Shown here piece by piece: positions 54,316-63,612 of a DNA stretch of 64,000 nt. The translations under genes and the position numbers were made by a program. Location: positions 1 through 64,000 of the forward strand of contig JAFYWB010000046.1 of the NCBI GenBank assembly GCA_017549025.1, in the 5' to 3' direction. Under the pieces are notes generated by a model that saw only the letters and a program-made list of their open reading frames with translations, had not been told where the DNA came from and did no database searches. The DNA comes from Treponema sp. GTDB lineage: Bacteria; Spirochaetota; Spirochaetia; Treponematales; Treponemataceae. Within the stretch, counting starts at the first letter, position 1; each line of letters opens with the position of its first letter.

Positions 54316-55017
54316 ATGGTATACGAATATGAAGGAAAAACTGAAAAAGAAGCCATTGAACTGGCTGCAAATGAACTGGGCTTGGAAAGAGACCAGTTTG
54401 ACGTAGAAATTATTGAGTCTCAGAAAACTGGATTTTTTAAGAAGGGATATGTAAAGATTCGAGTTCATACAGTAGATGCAGTTGAAAACGAGAATCCAGA
54501 ATTTGATGGTGGAATGCCTAAGGCTTCCAGAACAATCTTTGCAGATCCCCTTCCCCAGGATGATTTTGAGAAGAAGCTTATTGATTTTACTGCTTCCATG
54601 ATTCGCAAGATGGGTTATGACGTTACTGTAGAAATTATGTTCCGGGAGGATCATAAGCTGGGAATTCGGTTGAATTCTTCTAAGTCTTCCATCTTGATTG
54701 GTCGTAAGGGAAAAAATCTTGATGCCTTGCAGCTGCTGGTAAATGTATATGCTGGTCGTCTTGGTCGGGAAGATATTCGGGTAATTCTTGATACAGAAAA
54801 TTATCGTATTCGCCGGGAAGAGTCCTTGGTACGGTTGGCATACAACACTGCAGATAAGGTTCGCATGAGTCGCAAGTCTGTTTTGCTGGAGCCTATGAAT
54901 CCCTTTGAGCGAAGACTCATTCACACTACTTTGAATGATATCAGTGATGTGGAAACAAAAAGTGAGGGAGACGGACTGTACAAGCAGGTACGTATCATCT
55001 ACAAAGGATTAAGATAA
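54316..55017 (+). CDS. jag: Jag/KhpB-type RNA-binding protein
   Basis: 233 residues: Jag N-terminal domain (VYEYEGKTEKEAIELAANEL, then GFFKKGYVKIRV), a KH domain with the RNA loop LIGRKGKNLDALQLLVNVYA, and an R3H domain near the end (NPFERRLIHTTLNDI). It binds RNA and is usually linked to YidC and cell-wall control. AAAGGAGAT precedes the ATG. It ends the rpmH-to-jag cluster. Confidence 0.93.
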   Translation: MVYEYEGKTEKEAIELAANELGLERDQFDVEIIESQKTGFFKKGYVKIRVHTVDAVENENPEFDGGMPKASRTIFADPLPQDDFEKKLIDFTASMIRKMGYDVTVEIMFREDHKLGIRLNSSKSSILIGRKGKNLDALQLLVNVYAGRLGREDIRVILDTENYRIRREESLVRLAYNTADKVRMSRKSVLLEPMNPFERRLIHTTLNDISDVETKSEGDGLYKQVRIIYKGLR

Positions 55018-55039
55018 TTTTCTACATGACTGTAACAAT

Positions 55040-55079
55040 ATCTACTTTAGGTTTTTTAATGATAAAACTTAAAGTAGAT
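55040..55079. promoter_or_regulatory. 16-bp hairpin before the next ribosome site
   Basis: ATCTACTTTAGGTTTT and AAAACTTAAAGTAGAT pair throughout (one G-U) with an 8-nt loop. The AAGGTGG site of the following gene begins 2 nt after it, and there is no U tract, so it is a leader structure (possibly a processing site or thermosensor) more than a terminator. Confidence 0.5.
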
Positions 55080-55093
55080 AAGGTGGTTATTTT

Positions 55094-55924
55094 ATGAAAA
55101 TTAAGATGATAAACTTGTTGGGCCATAGAACCTTTATATTCTGTCTTTGTCTGGTAGTATTGTTGAGTGAAGGGCTTTTTGCTCAAGCTGCTGAAAATAT
55201 TCCTTCTGAAATTGATGGAGCAATTTTTCAGCAGCTGTTGGAAAAGGGTGAATACCGTGTTCAGTATTTTAAGGAAAGCGGTAGAGAGTTTACCCTGTAT
55301 CCACAAACTGAGTTAGGTTCCCTTTTAACAAAAACCTGGACAGAGACAAAAGATCCTGTTTTTGTAGCTGAATCCCTTTTTTTGATTGAAAAACCAGAAG
55401 GTTCAAATCAATTGGATACAGCACTTATTTCTCGGATTATGAGGTCAGTTTCTTCCATGGAAGGAATTGAATATTATTCTAATAGTGAAAAAAAGATGAA
55501 GACCTTATATTCCCAGTCCTACACTATAGACAATCTTGAGGATAAAAATAGGATTCCTGATAACGTAGATGGTTCAGCTGAAAATCTTTCAGTCTATGCA
55601 TTCCAGGAAGATGGTTCCTTTGGGGATAATTATTATCAAATTGATTATCGTCAGCGGGAAAACGAAGTTTCCATGGTGATTAGATTGATGGAGCCTTTGA
55701 AATATGGCTTGGTTACTGCAGTAAAGGCAAATAATCTTGTGTTTAACATTGATGTTCTGGATAAGGGTTCTTATCTTGTGATGTATGTTGGTGCAAAGGT
55801 TAAATTCCCAGCCATAAGCTTGTTAGAGAACAAATTGAACAAGTCTTTTGGTTCACGAATAACGGCTTTACATGACTGGTTTAAAAGCAGTTATATTTCA
55901 GCAAAAGAAGCTGAATTGAGATAG
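55094..55924 (+). CDS. Secreted protein of unknown function
   Basis: 276 residues with a signal peptide (hydrophobic [17 protein letters not shown], likely cut after FAQA). The mature part contains '[20 protein letters not shown]', '[20 protein letters not shown]', and a C-terminal beta-rich half ([40 protein letters not shown]). It looks like a conserved treponemal periplasmic protein but I cannot name a family with confidence. It lies behind the hairpin at 55040 and is followed, 14 bp later, by the PPIase lipoprotein, so it may share its transcript. Confidence 0.65.
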   Translation: MKIKMINLLGHRTFIFCLCLVVLLSEGLFAQAAENIPSEIDGAIFQQLLEKGEYRVQYFKESGREFTLYPQTELGSLLTKTWTETKDPVFVAESLFLIEKPEGSNQLDTALISRIMRSVSSMEGIEYYSNSEKKMKTLYSQSYTIDNLEDKNRIPDNVDGSAENLSVYAFQEDGSFGDNYYQIDYRQRENEVSMVIRLMEPLKYGLVTAVKANNLVFNIDVLDKGSYLVMYVGAKVKFPAISLLENKLNKSFGSRITALHDWFKSSYISAKEAELR

Positions 55925-55938
55925 CAGAGAGGTATAAA

Positions 55939-56964
55939 ATGACGAAAAATTTTGTGGCATTGATAAGTGCTTGTATGATTTTAATAGGAGGATGTTCATC
56001 CATGGAAAAAAAATCAAAGGTGATTGAAGGAAAGGATGGGGTTTTTGCAATTATGGAAACCTCAAAGGGTGAGATTGTTTTGGAGCTGCACTACAAGGAA
56101 ACTCCCCTTACTGTAACCAACTTTGTTGGTTTGGCAGAGGGAACCTTGGATGCTACCAAGGGAAAGCCCTTTTATGATGGACTGAAATTCCATCGTGTTA
56201 TCAGTGACTTTATGATTCAGGGTGGTGATCCCAAGGGTAACGGAACAGGTGGCCCTGGATATCGTTTTGAAGATGAGATTGTAGAAAGCTTAAAGCACGA
56301 TGGACCTGGTGTTCTTTCTATGGCAAATGCAGGTGCAGGAACAAACGGAAGCCAGTTCTTCATTACTCACGTGGAAACTCCTTGGTTGGATGGAAAGCAC
56401 ACTGTATTTGGTCGTGTTCTTGAAGGACAGGATGTTGTAAACAAGATTGTTCAAGGCGACAAAATCAACAAGGTGACTATTGTTCGCCAGGGTGATGAGG
56501 CAAGTAAATTTACTGCAACTCAGGCTGATTTTGATGGACTGAGAGCAAAGGTTGCCAAGGAAAATGCCGAAAAGAAGGCTAAGGAGCAGGAAGCAATTAT
56601 TGCATCAATCGAGGCTTCTTTCCCTGATGCAACAAAGACAGCTGACGGCATCTACTACAAGGTAACAAAAGAAGGTAGCGGAATCACCTGTGGAACAGGT
56701 AAGAACGTTGCTGTTCACTATACTGGTTATTTCTTGGATGGACAGGTTTTTGATTCTTCTCAGGGGCGTGGAACCTTGGACTTCAAGACTGGTGCTCATC
56801 AGATGATTCCTGGATTTGATGTAATGGTTCAGGAGATGAAGGTTGGAGAAAAGAGAACTGTTGTTCTGCCTCCTTCCATGGCTTACGGTGATGCAGGTGC
56901 TGGCGGAGTTATTCCCGGCGGTGCATATATTGCCTTTGACATTGAACTTGTAAAGATTAAATAA
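55939..56964 (+). CDS. Cyclophilin-FKBP fusion peptidyl-prolyl isomerase, lipoprotein
   Basis: 341 residues. Lipobox LIGGCSS near residue 19 predicts a membrane-tethered, periplasmic protein. A cyclophilin domain (about 35-185) has [25 protein letters not shown] and [11 protein letters not shown] Lys/Glu-rich helix (190-230) links it to an FKBP domain (235-341) with [18 protein letters not shown], '[20 protein letters not shown]' and AYGDAGAGG. Fusions of both isomerase classes (dual-family immunophilins) have been described in a few microbes including treponemes. It probably folds envelope proteins. An OmpA-type gene follows 18 bp later. Confidence 0.93.
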   Translation: MTKNFVALISACMILIGGCSSMEKKSKVIEGKDGVFAIMETSKGEIVLELHYKETPLTVTNFVGLAEGTLDATKGKPFYDGLKFHRVISDFMIQGGDPKGNGTGGPGYRFEDEIVESLKHDGPGVLSMANAGAGTNGSQFFITHVETPWLDGKHTVFGRVLEGQDVVNKIVQGDKINKVTIVRQGDEASKFTATQADFDGLRAKVAKENAEKKAKEQEAIIASIEASFPDATKTADGIYYKVTKEGSGITCGTGKNVAVHYTGYFLDGQVFDSSQGRGTLDFKTGAHQMIPGFDVMVQEMKVGEKRTVVLPPSMAYGDAGAGGVIPGGAYIAFDIELVKIK

Positions 56965-56982
56965 ATTTAATTTGGAGGCTCT

Positions 56983-58449
56983 ATGAGAAGGAGCAAGGGA
57001 TTTGTATTTAAACGTATTGCGTTTGTGCTCTTAGTTTCTTCTCTTGGAGCCTCAATTATTTATGCGCAGAATTCCAGTGGTAATTCTGTAGTAACAACTC
57101 CCTCTATGGGAGGAAGCATTCAGCTGGCTCATAGCTTTTCTGGAACCTATACCTTGGTGGAACGTTCTAACTGGAGCCAGTACATAAATGGTCGTTATAT
57201 TGGTTTGACTAGCCGTGAAGTTCATGGATTTATGAATCCCATGGGAACTGGCTTTTGGCGAGGACAATCTGGTACCGAATACACTGGCGACTTTTACATT
57301 TTTCAGCAAACAAAGCGAAACGCTAGTACTGCAGCAGCAGGAATAGATGATATTGTTCCTTCTACCTTTGTGATGCTGCAGGATGGAAGTATTCAATTTA
57401 CAGAAATGTGCTTTTATCCGCAGCTACGGAACTTTCCTGTTTTTCCACAGGATAAGGTAAAGAAAGGCAGCCGTTGGCAGGGAACGGCGGAGCGAGTTAT
57501 TGATCCTCGAAACAACAATCAATACACGGTTTTAGAAGTTCCTGTTGAATATGAATTTATCGGGGAAGAGCTTTACGAAGGTGCCCCAGTTTATAGAATT
57601 AAGGCAAAATTTGCCACTCGATTTAATCGGTATAATCCACCTAGAATAATCGATAGTGAGCTGACTCAAGCTACTGGTACCCACGATGTGGATATTCTTG
57701 TAGACAAGGAAACTTGTGCGGTACTGATGATTCTTGACCGCTTGGACGAGACCTTTACCTATCGCAATGGAGAAACAATTCGATACAAGGGAACAACTTC
57801 ACTTTTTACAAAAATTCCTGTTCAAGTGGACAAACGAGAATTGTACGAGCGGGCAGTTTATATTGCTCGTGGAGAGGAAGTGCCAGCCAGTTCTAGTCTT
57901 GCAAAAATAGATAATGCTGGTAAAAGTTCTGGTTCTGAAAAAACTAGTTCCTCTGAAATCGCTTCTAATGAGACAGGTTCTAGCGGTGGAAAAACTTCCG
58001 CTTCAACTGTTACTTCCAAGGAAGCTGGTGTGGTAGAGAAAAATCCTACTACAGGTAGCGTTATAGATGATGGCACAGGACTTTTCCAAGTGGAAGATAC
58101 AGACAAGGGCGTGCGACTTTCCGTGCGAGACTTAAAGTTTGTGGCAGATAGTTCTCAGCTTTTGCCTCAGGAAAAGGAGCGACTTGACGCTGTAGCTGAA
58201 GTACTGAAATCTGTTCCAGGTGGAACCTTCTTGATAGAGGGACATACTGCAGCAGTAGGACTTGCAGCTGGTGAGCAGCAGCTTTCTGAGGAACGAGCTC
58301 AGTCGGTAATCAAGGAAATGGTAAAACGTGGTCTTAAAGAGGAACAATTTATGTTCAAGGGCTATGGTGGAACACGTTCAGTAGGAGACAATAATACAGA
58401 TGCAGGGCGGGCTGCAAACCGCCGTGTAGAAATTACAATCTTGCAGTAA
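56983..58449 (+). CDS. OmpA-family peptidoglycan-binding protein
   Basis: 488 residues. Signal peptide ending SIIYAQ, a roughly 290-residue N-terminal domain of unknown type ('HSFSGTYTLVERSNWSQYIN', 'RNFPVFPQDKVKKGSRWQGT'), a Ser/Gly/Thr-rich linker (about 310-360), and a C-terminal OmpA domain: 'LKFVADSSQLLPQEKERLDA', EGHTAAVG, 'RAQSVIKEMVKRGLKEEQF' and NRRVEITI. It should bind peptidoglycan in the periplasm. No barrel is evident, so the anchor to the outer membrane, if any, is through the N-terminal domain. Preceded by TTGGAGGCTCT. Confidence 0.87.
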   Translation: MRRSKGFVFKRIAFVLLVSSLGASIIYAQNSSGNSVVTTPSMGGSIQLAHSFSGTYTLVERSNWSQYINGRYIGLTSREVHGFMNPMGTGFWRGQSGTEYTGDFYIFQQTKRNASTAAAGIDDIVPSTFVMLQDGSIQFTEMCFYPQLRNFPVFPQDKVKKGSRWQGTAERVIDPRNNNQYTVLEVPVEYEFIGEELYEGAPVYRIKAKFATRFNRYNPPRIIDSELTQATGTHDVDILVDKETCAVLMILDRLDETFTYRNGETIRYKGTTSLFTKIPVQVDKRELYERAVYIARGEEVPASSSLAKIDNAGKSSGSEKTSSSEIASNETGSSGGKTSASTVTSKEAGVVEKNPTTGSVIDDGTGLFQVEDTDKGVRLSVRDLKFVADSSQLLPQEKERLDAVAEVLKSVPGGTFLIEGHTAAVGLAAGEQQLSEERAQSVIKEMVKRGLKEEQFMFKGYGGTRSVGDNNTDAGRAANRRVEITILQ

Positions 58450-58462
58450 TAGGTGATGAGGT

Positions 58463-59260
58463 ATGAAGAACAAGAAGAACAATGAATTGGCAGTGTGTGG
58501 TTTTGCAGCAGTAAAGGCTTTGGGAAAAGAGCATCCCGAAAGTATTCGTCGTTTTTATTATTCAGAGGAAAATTCGAAGAAATTTGGTGATTTATGCCGC
58601 TTCCTTGCCCAAAATAAGATTCCTTACAACATGGTGGAATCCAAGGACTTGGAAAAATTGTGCGGTAGCGTTCATCATCAGGGTGTAGTGGCCATGATCG
58701 AAGAAAAAACTCCTGTTCCCCTTACTGCTTCCATTACAACGAGCTGGATTGAGTCTGGAGAATCTGCTTTGCTGCTGGATAGAGTTGGTAATGCAAACAA
58801 TCTGGGAGCAATAGCCCGTAGTGCAGCTTTCTTTGGCATAAAGAATATTATTCTGCCCATAAATGAATCCCAAAGCCTTATTACAACTAGCACCTACCGT
58901 GTGGCTCAAGGTGGTATGGAATATGTGAATATGTATTCCGTTCGTTCCGTTGTGCGACTTTTGCAGGATATGAAGGATAAAATGTATCGAATTGGTACAG
59001 ATGTTCGAGCCTCCACTCCCCTTTCCAAGGTGAACAAGGGACGGAACAACAAGCCTGTTTTGGTGGTGCTGGGAAATGAGGAGCATGGAATTTCTCAGGT
59101 AGTAAAGGATAACTGCGATTGCTTGGTGGTCATTCCCTCTGCTTTCAGCATGAGTCAGGCTCAAGGAAAGGGTGCTTCCAATCCAGATTCATGGCCAGTG
59201 GAAAGTCTGAATGTTGCTCAGGCTTCAGCTATTATTCTGTACGAAATTACAAAGGACTAA
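58463..59260 (+). CDS. TrmH/SpoU-family RNA 2'-O-methyltransferase
   Basis: 265 residues. SpoU motifs: NANNLGAIARSAAFFGIKNI, LVVLGNEEHGIS and a C-terminal ESLNVAQASAIILYEI. The N-terminal 85 residues (VCGFAAVKALGKEHP, 'GSVHHQGVVAMIEEKTP') are the substrate-binding extension found in RlmB/TsnR-like members. It methylates a ribose in rRNA or tRNA; the exact nucleotide cannot be read. A glycine-rich insertion (SQAQGKGASNPDSWPVES) breaks the third motif region. Located 13 bp after the OmpA gene, behind TAGGTGATGAGGT. Confidence 0.87.
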   Translation: MKNKKNNELAVCGFAAVKALGKEHPESIRRFYYSEENSKKFGDLCRFLAQNKIPYNMVESKDLEKLCGSVHHQGVVAMIEEKTPVPLTASITTSWIESGESALLLDRVGNANNLGAIARSAAFFGIKNIILPINESQSLITTSTYRVAQGGMEYVNMYSVRSVVRLLQDMKDKMYRIGTDVRASTPLSKVNKGRNNKPVLVVLGNEEHGISQVVKDNCDCLVVIPSAFSMSQAQGKGASNPDSWPVESLNVAQASAIILYEITKD

Positions 59261-59269
59261 GAGGATTAT

Positions 59270-60091
59270 ATGAGCTGCTCGGGTAAAATCAAAGTTAAGG
59301 CTGTAATTTTTTTGATGCTCCTTTGTGGTGCCAATGCTACTTTTGCGGGAATCGGTGATTTTTTTGAGGGAAAATCTGGTATATTCACACTTGACCCTGT
59401 GTACGATGGAATTATTGGCGGTGGTGGTCTTGCTTTAACTGGAGGTTTATTTGTCTACGATTTTTTTGCACCAGTTCCTGAGTTTGATGGAGCTGTGCTG
59501 AATAAGGATGATGTCAATTCCTTTGACCGCTGGGCAATGCAGCCTTATTCAAAGTCTCTGCATATGACAGGAACCGTAACGGAAATGTTATCCATGGCAG
59601 CTCCTCTTGCCTTGATTGCTACGGACAAAAGTGAGTGGGGAATTTGGGCGGTAATGTATGCTGAATCTGTTTTATGGGCCAATGGATTGAAGGAAGCCTT
59701 AAAATTCAGTGTAAGCCGAGCACGTCCTTATATGTATTTTGATGGAGCTCCCGAAGATAAAATTAAAGATGGGGACTACATGAAATCCTTTCCTTCTGGT
59801 CACACCACCATGGCCTTTAACGGTGCAGTATTTGCAAGCTACACTTTTTCCAAATATTTTCCCGAATCTAAGTGGAAGATTCCCGTTATTGCAGGAAGTC
59901 TTACCTTAGCCACCGCAACTGCCGTGCAGCGAGTTCTTAGTGGAAATCACTTTGTAACAGATGTACTTGCAGGAGCAGCTATCGGTAGCTTTACTGGCTT
60001 TATAGTTCCCTTCCTTCACACATTACCTAAACGAGAAAATCTGGAAGTTGCTGTTGCTCCAACGGGCTTTTATCTTCAATATCGATACTAA
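59270..60091 (+). CDS. PAP2-family phosphatase
   Basis: 273 residues. A signal or first helix (VIFLMLLCGANATFAG), then membrane segments and the three PAP2 motifs: KFSVSRARPYMYFDG, SFPSGHTTMAF and RVLSGNHFVTDVLAGAAIG. It probably removes phosphate from lipids or undecaprenyl pyrophosphate on the outer face of a membrane. GAGGATTAT precedes the ATG. It ends a rightward run that begins at the hairpin of 55040. Confidence 0.88.
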   Translation: MSCSGKIKVKAVIFLMLLCGANATFAGIGDFFEGKSGIFTLDPVYDGIIGGGGLALTGGLFVYDFFAPVPEFDGAVLNKDDVNSFDRWAMQPYSKSLHMTGTVTEMLSMAAPLALIATDKSEWGIWAVMYAESVLWANGLKEALKFSVSRARPYMYFDGAPEDKIKDGDYMKSFPSGHTTMAFNGAVFASYTFSKYFPESKWKIPVIAGSLTLATATAVQRVLSGNHFVTDVLAGAAIGSFTGFIVPFLHTLPKRENLEVAVAPTGFYLQYRY

Positions 60092-60148
60092 AAAATTGTG
60101 GGGAGGCATCAATACGGAGGAGTTCTTGTAAAATACTCCTCCCCTCCC

Positions 60149-60568
60149 CTACTCCACTACGGGTTCTTGATTTACCAAGTCCTCCAAGGTGTAGTTGTCT
60201 ACATATTCTTCAATTACTTTGTACAATCCTCTCCAAAATGGCAAGGTTTTACAAACGGCTAATCGTTCACAGGGCATGTCGGGATTTTCTAAACAGGCAA
60301 CGGGAGCAAGAGGCCCTTCAGTAAGACGTAGTATTTCTCCCACAGAATATTTTGCTGGTGAACGTGAAAGCTTGTATCCACCTTGCTGCCCACGAATGCT
60401 CATAAGCAAACCGTGTTTACTCAAAAGTGAAGCGATTTGTTCCAAGTATTTTACAGAGATTTCCTGACGTGCAGAAATATCCTTTAGTGCTATATATTGA
60501 TTTTCGCTGTGCATTGCCAAATCTATCATAAATCGAAGGGCATAACGGCCTCTTGTTGATATTTTCAT
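60149..60568 (-). CDS. Rrf2-family Fe-S transcriptional regulator (IscR-like)
   Basis: 139 residues. N-terminal winged helix MKISTRGRYALRFMIDLAMH, then ISARQEISVKYLEQIASLLS and SIRGQQGGYKLSR. The cluster-binding cysteines are present: CLENPDMPCERLAVC near residue 95-110, spaced as in IscR. It should sense Fe-S or redox status and control gene expression as a dimer. No isc or suf operon is adjacent, so its targets are unknown. AGAGGAATACT precedes the ATG. Confidence 0.9.
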   Translation of the reverse strand: MKISTRGRYALRFMIDLAMHSENQYIALKDISARQEISVKYLEQIASLLSKHGLLMSIRGQQGGYKLSRSPAKYSVGEILRLTEGPLAPVACLENPDMPCERLAVCKTLPFWRGLYKVIEEYVDNYTLEDLVNQEPVVE

Positions 60569-60646
60569 AGTATTCCTCTAGGAAAATATACCAAAGAAGA
60601 ATCTTCTCGTCAATCTTTTAGAAACAAAGAATAAAGTGGAAAAAAT

Positions 60647-60688
60647 AAAAAAGCTGTGGAAAACTAGTAGTTTTTCCACAGCTTTTTT
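60647..60688 (-). terminator. Perfect 17-bp palindrome containing two DnaA-box words
   Basis: AAAAAAGCTGTGGAAAA and TTTTCCACAGCTTTTTT flank an 8-nt loop, with A/T tracts on both strands. It lies about 90 nt after the ddc stop, so it can terminate that leftward operon. Each arm contains TGTGGAAAA; another TTTTCCACA lies at 60725-60733. Confidence 0.75.
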
Positions 60689-60776
60689 CGTGTTATGTAC
60701 AAGTTTTACCTATTTATCAACAAGTTTTCCACAAGAAAAACTTGAAAACAGGAAAAACTTTGCATTAAACTAAAAG

Positions 60777-62273
60777 TTATACCCTGTCAGCCAAGGATTG
60801 AATCAAATCAAGCATTCCGTCAAGCTTTTCGTAGGTGATGCGGGGATTTAAAAGTGTGAACTTAAGGTAAACCTTTCCGTCAAACACAGTCTGTCCAATA
60901 ACAACCCCTTCCTGATGAATCAATGCACGACGAACCTTTTTGTTCAACTCGTCAATTTCTTCGTTGGAAGCAGCTTTTCCTTCTGCAGGAAGCACTCGGA
61001 ACACCACAGAGCTGATTTCTGGCTCTGTTACGGCTTCAAACCGCTGAGAGCTGGAAATAGCATTGTACAAGTGGGTTGCATTCTGAATGCAGGTGGAAAT
61101 AATCTGAGACCAACCATCCTGTCCACGAGTCTGGAAAGAAAGCCATACCTTCAAAGCATCAAATCTGCGGGTTGTCTGCATAGACTTACCCACAAGGTTT
61201 GTATATCCGTCTTCCTCATCCTCTTCTCGGTTCAAGTAGTCAGCATGGAGGGTCAGAGTTTCAAAATTCTTTCCGTCTTTTACCAGATATGCACCGCAGC
61301 TTATAGGCATCAGGAACATCTTGTGGAAATCCACGGTAATGGAGTCGCACAAGTGCAGTGGTCCAATTCTATCCTTATAGCCTAAGGACATGATAACACC
61401 ACTACCATAAGCAGCATCTGCGTGGAGCCACATTCCGTGTTCCTGACAGATTTTATGCATTTCTACTACATCATCGATGCTTCCGTAGTCAGTAGTACCG
61501 ATGGTAGCAACTGCACAGAAGGGAATATTTCCCTGAGCCACATCCTGTTCCACCAGCTTGCGGAAGGCGTCCATATCCATCTTCTGGCGTCTATCTACAG
61601 GCACCTTTACCACGGCATCGTAGCCTAAGCCCAAAAGATGGGAGCCTTTTTCCATGGAAAAGTGAGAGATAGCAGAAGTATAAATTCGGAACTTGCGGTA
61701 ATTTTCTGGCAATCCCAGCTTTTTCACGTCGTAGTTCAACTTGGTGTTGCAGAACCAGTCACGAGCAAGCATAAGCCCCATCAAATTAGACTGAGAACCA
61801 CCAGAAGTGAAAACTCCATCAGAACCAGCACCGTAGCCATACAGCTGGCACAAGGTATTGATAACTTCCACCTCAATTTCTGTGGCTACGGGAGACTGGT
61901 CCCAAGAATCCATAGACTGATTGAAGGTGGAAAGCACCAATTCTCCTGCCAAGGTTTCCAGCAAGGAGGGACCATGAAGATGTGCCATATAATCGGTGGA
62001 AGGTGTCCGCAAGAAGTAAGGCAATATCTTCTCTGAAAGAAGACCTGAAACTGACTCTAAGCCCTTTCCTCTTTCGGGAAGAATTTGCCCTACCTGAATC
62101 TTTTCCTTCAGCTCCTGGGGAGAAAGCCCCACGTAGGCCTTTGTAGAATCAATAGAAGCAGCAATATCTGCAGCTGTCTTACTGATAAGGTCTACGTAGG
62201 TCTTCTTTGCGTCATCTTCTTCTGTTAAAAAAAGATATTCTCCACAAACCTGATTATTTTGCACTGGCGTCAA
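60777..62273 (-). CDS. ddc: L-2,4-diaminobutyrate decarboxylase
   Basis: 498 residues, PLP-dependent group II decarboxylase. The cofactor lysine lies in ITVDFHKMFLMPISCGAYLV; 'DAAYGSGVIMSL' and 'FTSGGSQSNLMGLMLARDWF' are standard. The neighbouring aminotransferase makes its substrate, so I call it Ddc (product 1,3-diaminopropane) and not glutamate or aromatic decarboxylase. It overlaps the end of dat by 20 bp, indicating coupled expression. It has the same fold as GadB at 14.8 kb but is only distantly similar. Confidence 0.88.
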   Translation of the reverse strand: MTPVQNNQVCGEYLFLTEEDDAKKTYVDLISKTAADIAASIDSTKAYVGLSPQELKEKIQVGQILPERGKGLESVSGLLSEKILPYFLRTPSTDYMAHLHGPSLLETLAGELVLSTFNQSMDSWDQSPVATEIEVEVINTLCQLYGYGAGSDGVFTSGGSQSNLMGLMLARDWFCNTKLNYDVKKLGLPENYRKFRIYTSAISHFSMEKGSHLLGLGYDAVVKVPVDRRQKMDMDAFRKLVEQDVAQGNIPFCAVATIGTTDYGSIDDVVEMHKICQEHGMWLHADAAYGSGVIMSLGYKDRIGPLHLCDSITVDFHKMFLMPISCGAYLVKDGKNFETLTLHADYLNREEDEEDGYTNLVGKSMQTTRRFDALKVWLSFQTRGQDGWSQIISTCIQNATHLYNAISSSQRFEAVTEPEISSVVFRVLPAEGKAASNEEIDELNKKVRRALIHQEGVVIGQTVFDGKVYLKFTLLNPRITYEKLDGMLDLIQSLADRV

Positions 62274-63612
62274 TCTCCATTACAACCTTTTCAAAGATGG
62301 AAAGGAATGTATTGATTTCTTCCTTTGTAATGGAAAGGGCACAAAGACAGCGCATTACAGAACCAAAACGTCCACCCTTCTCCATTACCAGCTTGTTTTC
62401 AAAGCATTTCTGCTGTACCTTCAGCGCAATGTCTCCAGAAGCGGGCAATGAACCGATTGCGTCAGGTTTTCCCTTGGGGTCTACAAATTCGCAACCAATC
62501 ATCAAGCCTACACCACGAACATCACCGATGATAGAAACCTTTTCCTTCAGCTTCAAAAGTCCAGCCTTAAGGATTTCACCCTTCTCCTGAACGTCCTTCA
62601 AGAACTGAGGATTAGAAACTCTGTTAATAACGATGGTGCCAGCCTTCATTGCCAGCTGATTTCCACGGAAGGTTCCAGCGTGGGCACCTGCTGTCCATGC
62701 GTCCAGCTTCTTGTTGTAGATTACTACGGAAAGGGGCTGTGAACCACCAATTCCCTTGGAGCAAAGGATTACATCAGGAACGATTCCAGCCTGCTCAAAA
62801 GCAAAGAAGGTACCAGAGCGACCAACTCCGCACTGAATCTCATCCACAATCATGGGGATATCCAGTTCCTGGGTAACTCTGCGAATAGTCTGAAGGAACT
62901 CAACTGGAGCAGGAATTACTCCACCTTCACCCTGAATTGGCTCAAGGATAACGGCTGCAGGCTTGGTGATTCCGCTTTCAGGATCCTTCATCAAGCGCTC
63001 GAAATAGGCACAAGCAGCCTTTACACCAGCTTCACCACCCAGCCCAAAGGGACAGCGGTAGGAATAGGGATAAGGCATAAAATGTACATCGGGAATAAGT
63101 CCAGTAATTTTATTTTTTGCGTTCAAATTTCCTGTAAGAGCCAAAGGTCCCTGTCCCATTCCGTGGTAGCCACCACTGAATGCGATAATAGCATTACGAC
63201 CTGTAGCTGTCTTACAGAGCTTTAATGCAGCATCAACAGCATCTGTTCCAGAAGGACTGCAGAACTGAATCTTTGCATTATTCTTCAACTCTTCTGGTAA
63301 GACATTGAAAAGCGTGTGAACGAATTCATCTTTTACGGGGGTTGTTAAGTCGAGAGTGTGCAAGGGGGCATTTTCAGAAATCATATCAATCATAGCCTGA
63401 TTGATTTCTGGATCGTTATGGCCCAAAACCAAGGTTCCTGCACCACAGAGACAGTCGAGGTATTTATTTCCTTCGACATCCTCCATCCAAACTCCCTGTG
63501 CCTTCTTTAGGGCAAAGGGGAATTTTCGAGGGTAACTTCTCGCATTGGACTCAGTTGTTTCCTGGCGAGACACATAAAATTGGTTGGTAGCTTTTGACTC
63601 GTTTTGTACCAT
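62254..63612 (-). CDS. dat: Diaminobutyrate--2-oxoglutarate transaminase
   Basis: 452 residues of class III aminotransferases: FCSPSGTDAVDAALKLCKTA, 'SGGYHGMGQGPLALTGN', 'IVDEIQCGVGRSGTFFAFEQ' and the lysine in ILCSKGIGGSQPLSVV. With ddc it converts aspartate-semialdehyde via 2,4-diaminobutyrate to 1,3-diaminopropane. This order is known from the Acinetobacter dat-ddc locus. ATGGAGATTGTAGT precedes the ATG. The leader is about 80 nt, with the promoter at 63701-63730. Confidence 0.9.
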   Translation of the reverse strand: MVQNESKATNQFYVSRQETTESNARSYPRKFPFALKKAQGVWMEDVEGNKYLDCLCGAGTLVLGHNDPEINQAMIDMISENAPLHTLDLTTPVKDEFVHTLFNVLPEELKNNAKIQFCSPSGTDAVDAALKLCKTATGRNAIIAFSGGYHGMGQGPLALTGNLNAKNKITGLIPDVHFMPYPYSYRCPFGLGGEAGVKAACAYFERLMKDPESGITKPAAVILEPIQGEGGVIPAPVEFLQTIRRVTQELDIPMIVDEIQCGVGRSGTFFAFEQAGIVPDVILCSKGIGGSQPLSVVIYNKKLDAWTAGAHAGTFRGNQLAMKAGTIVINRVSNPQFLKDVQEKGEILKAGLLKLKEKVSIIGDVRGVGLMIGCEFVDPKGKPDAIGSLPASGDIALKVQQKCFENKLVMEKGGRFGSVMRCLCALSITKEEINTFLSIFEKVVMEIDASAK

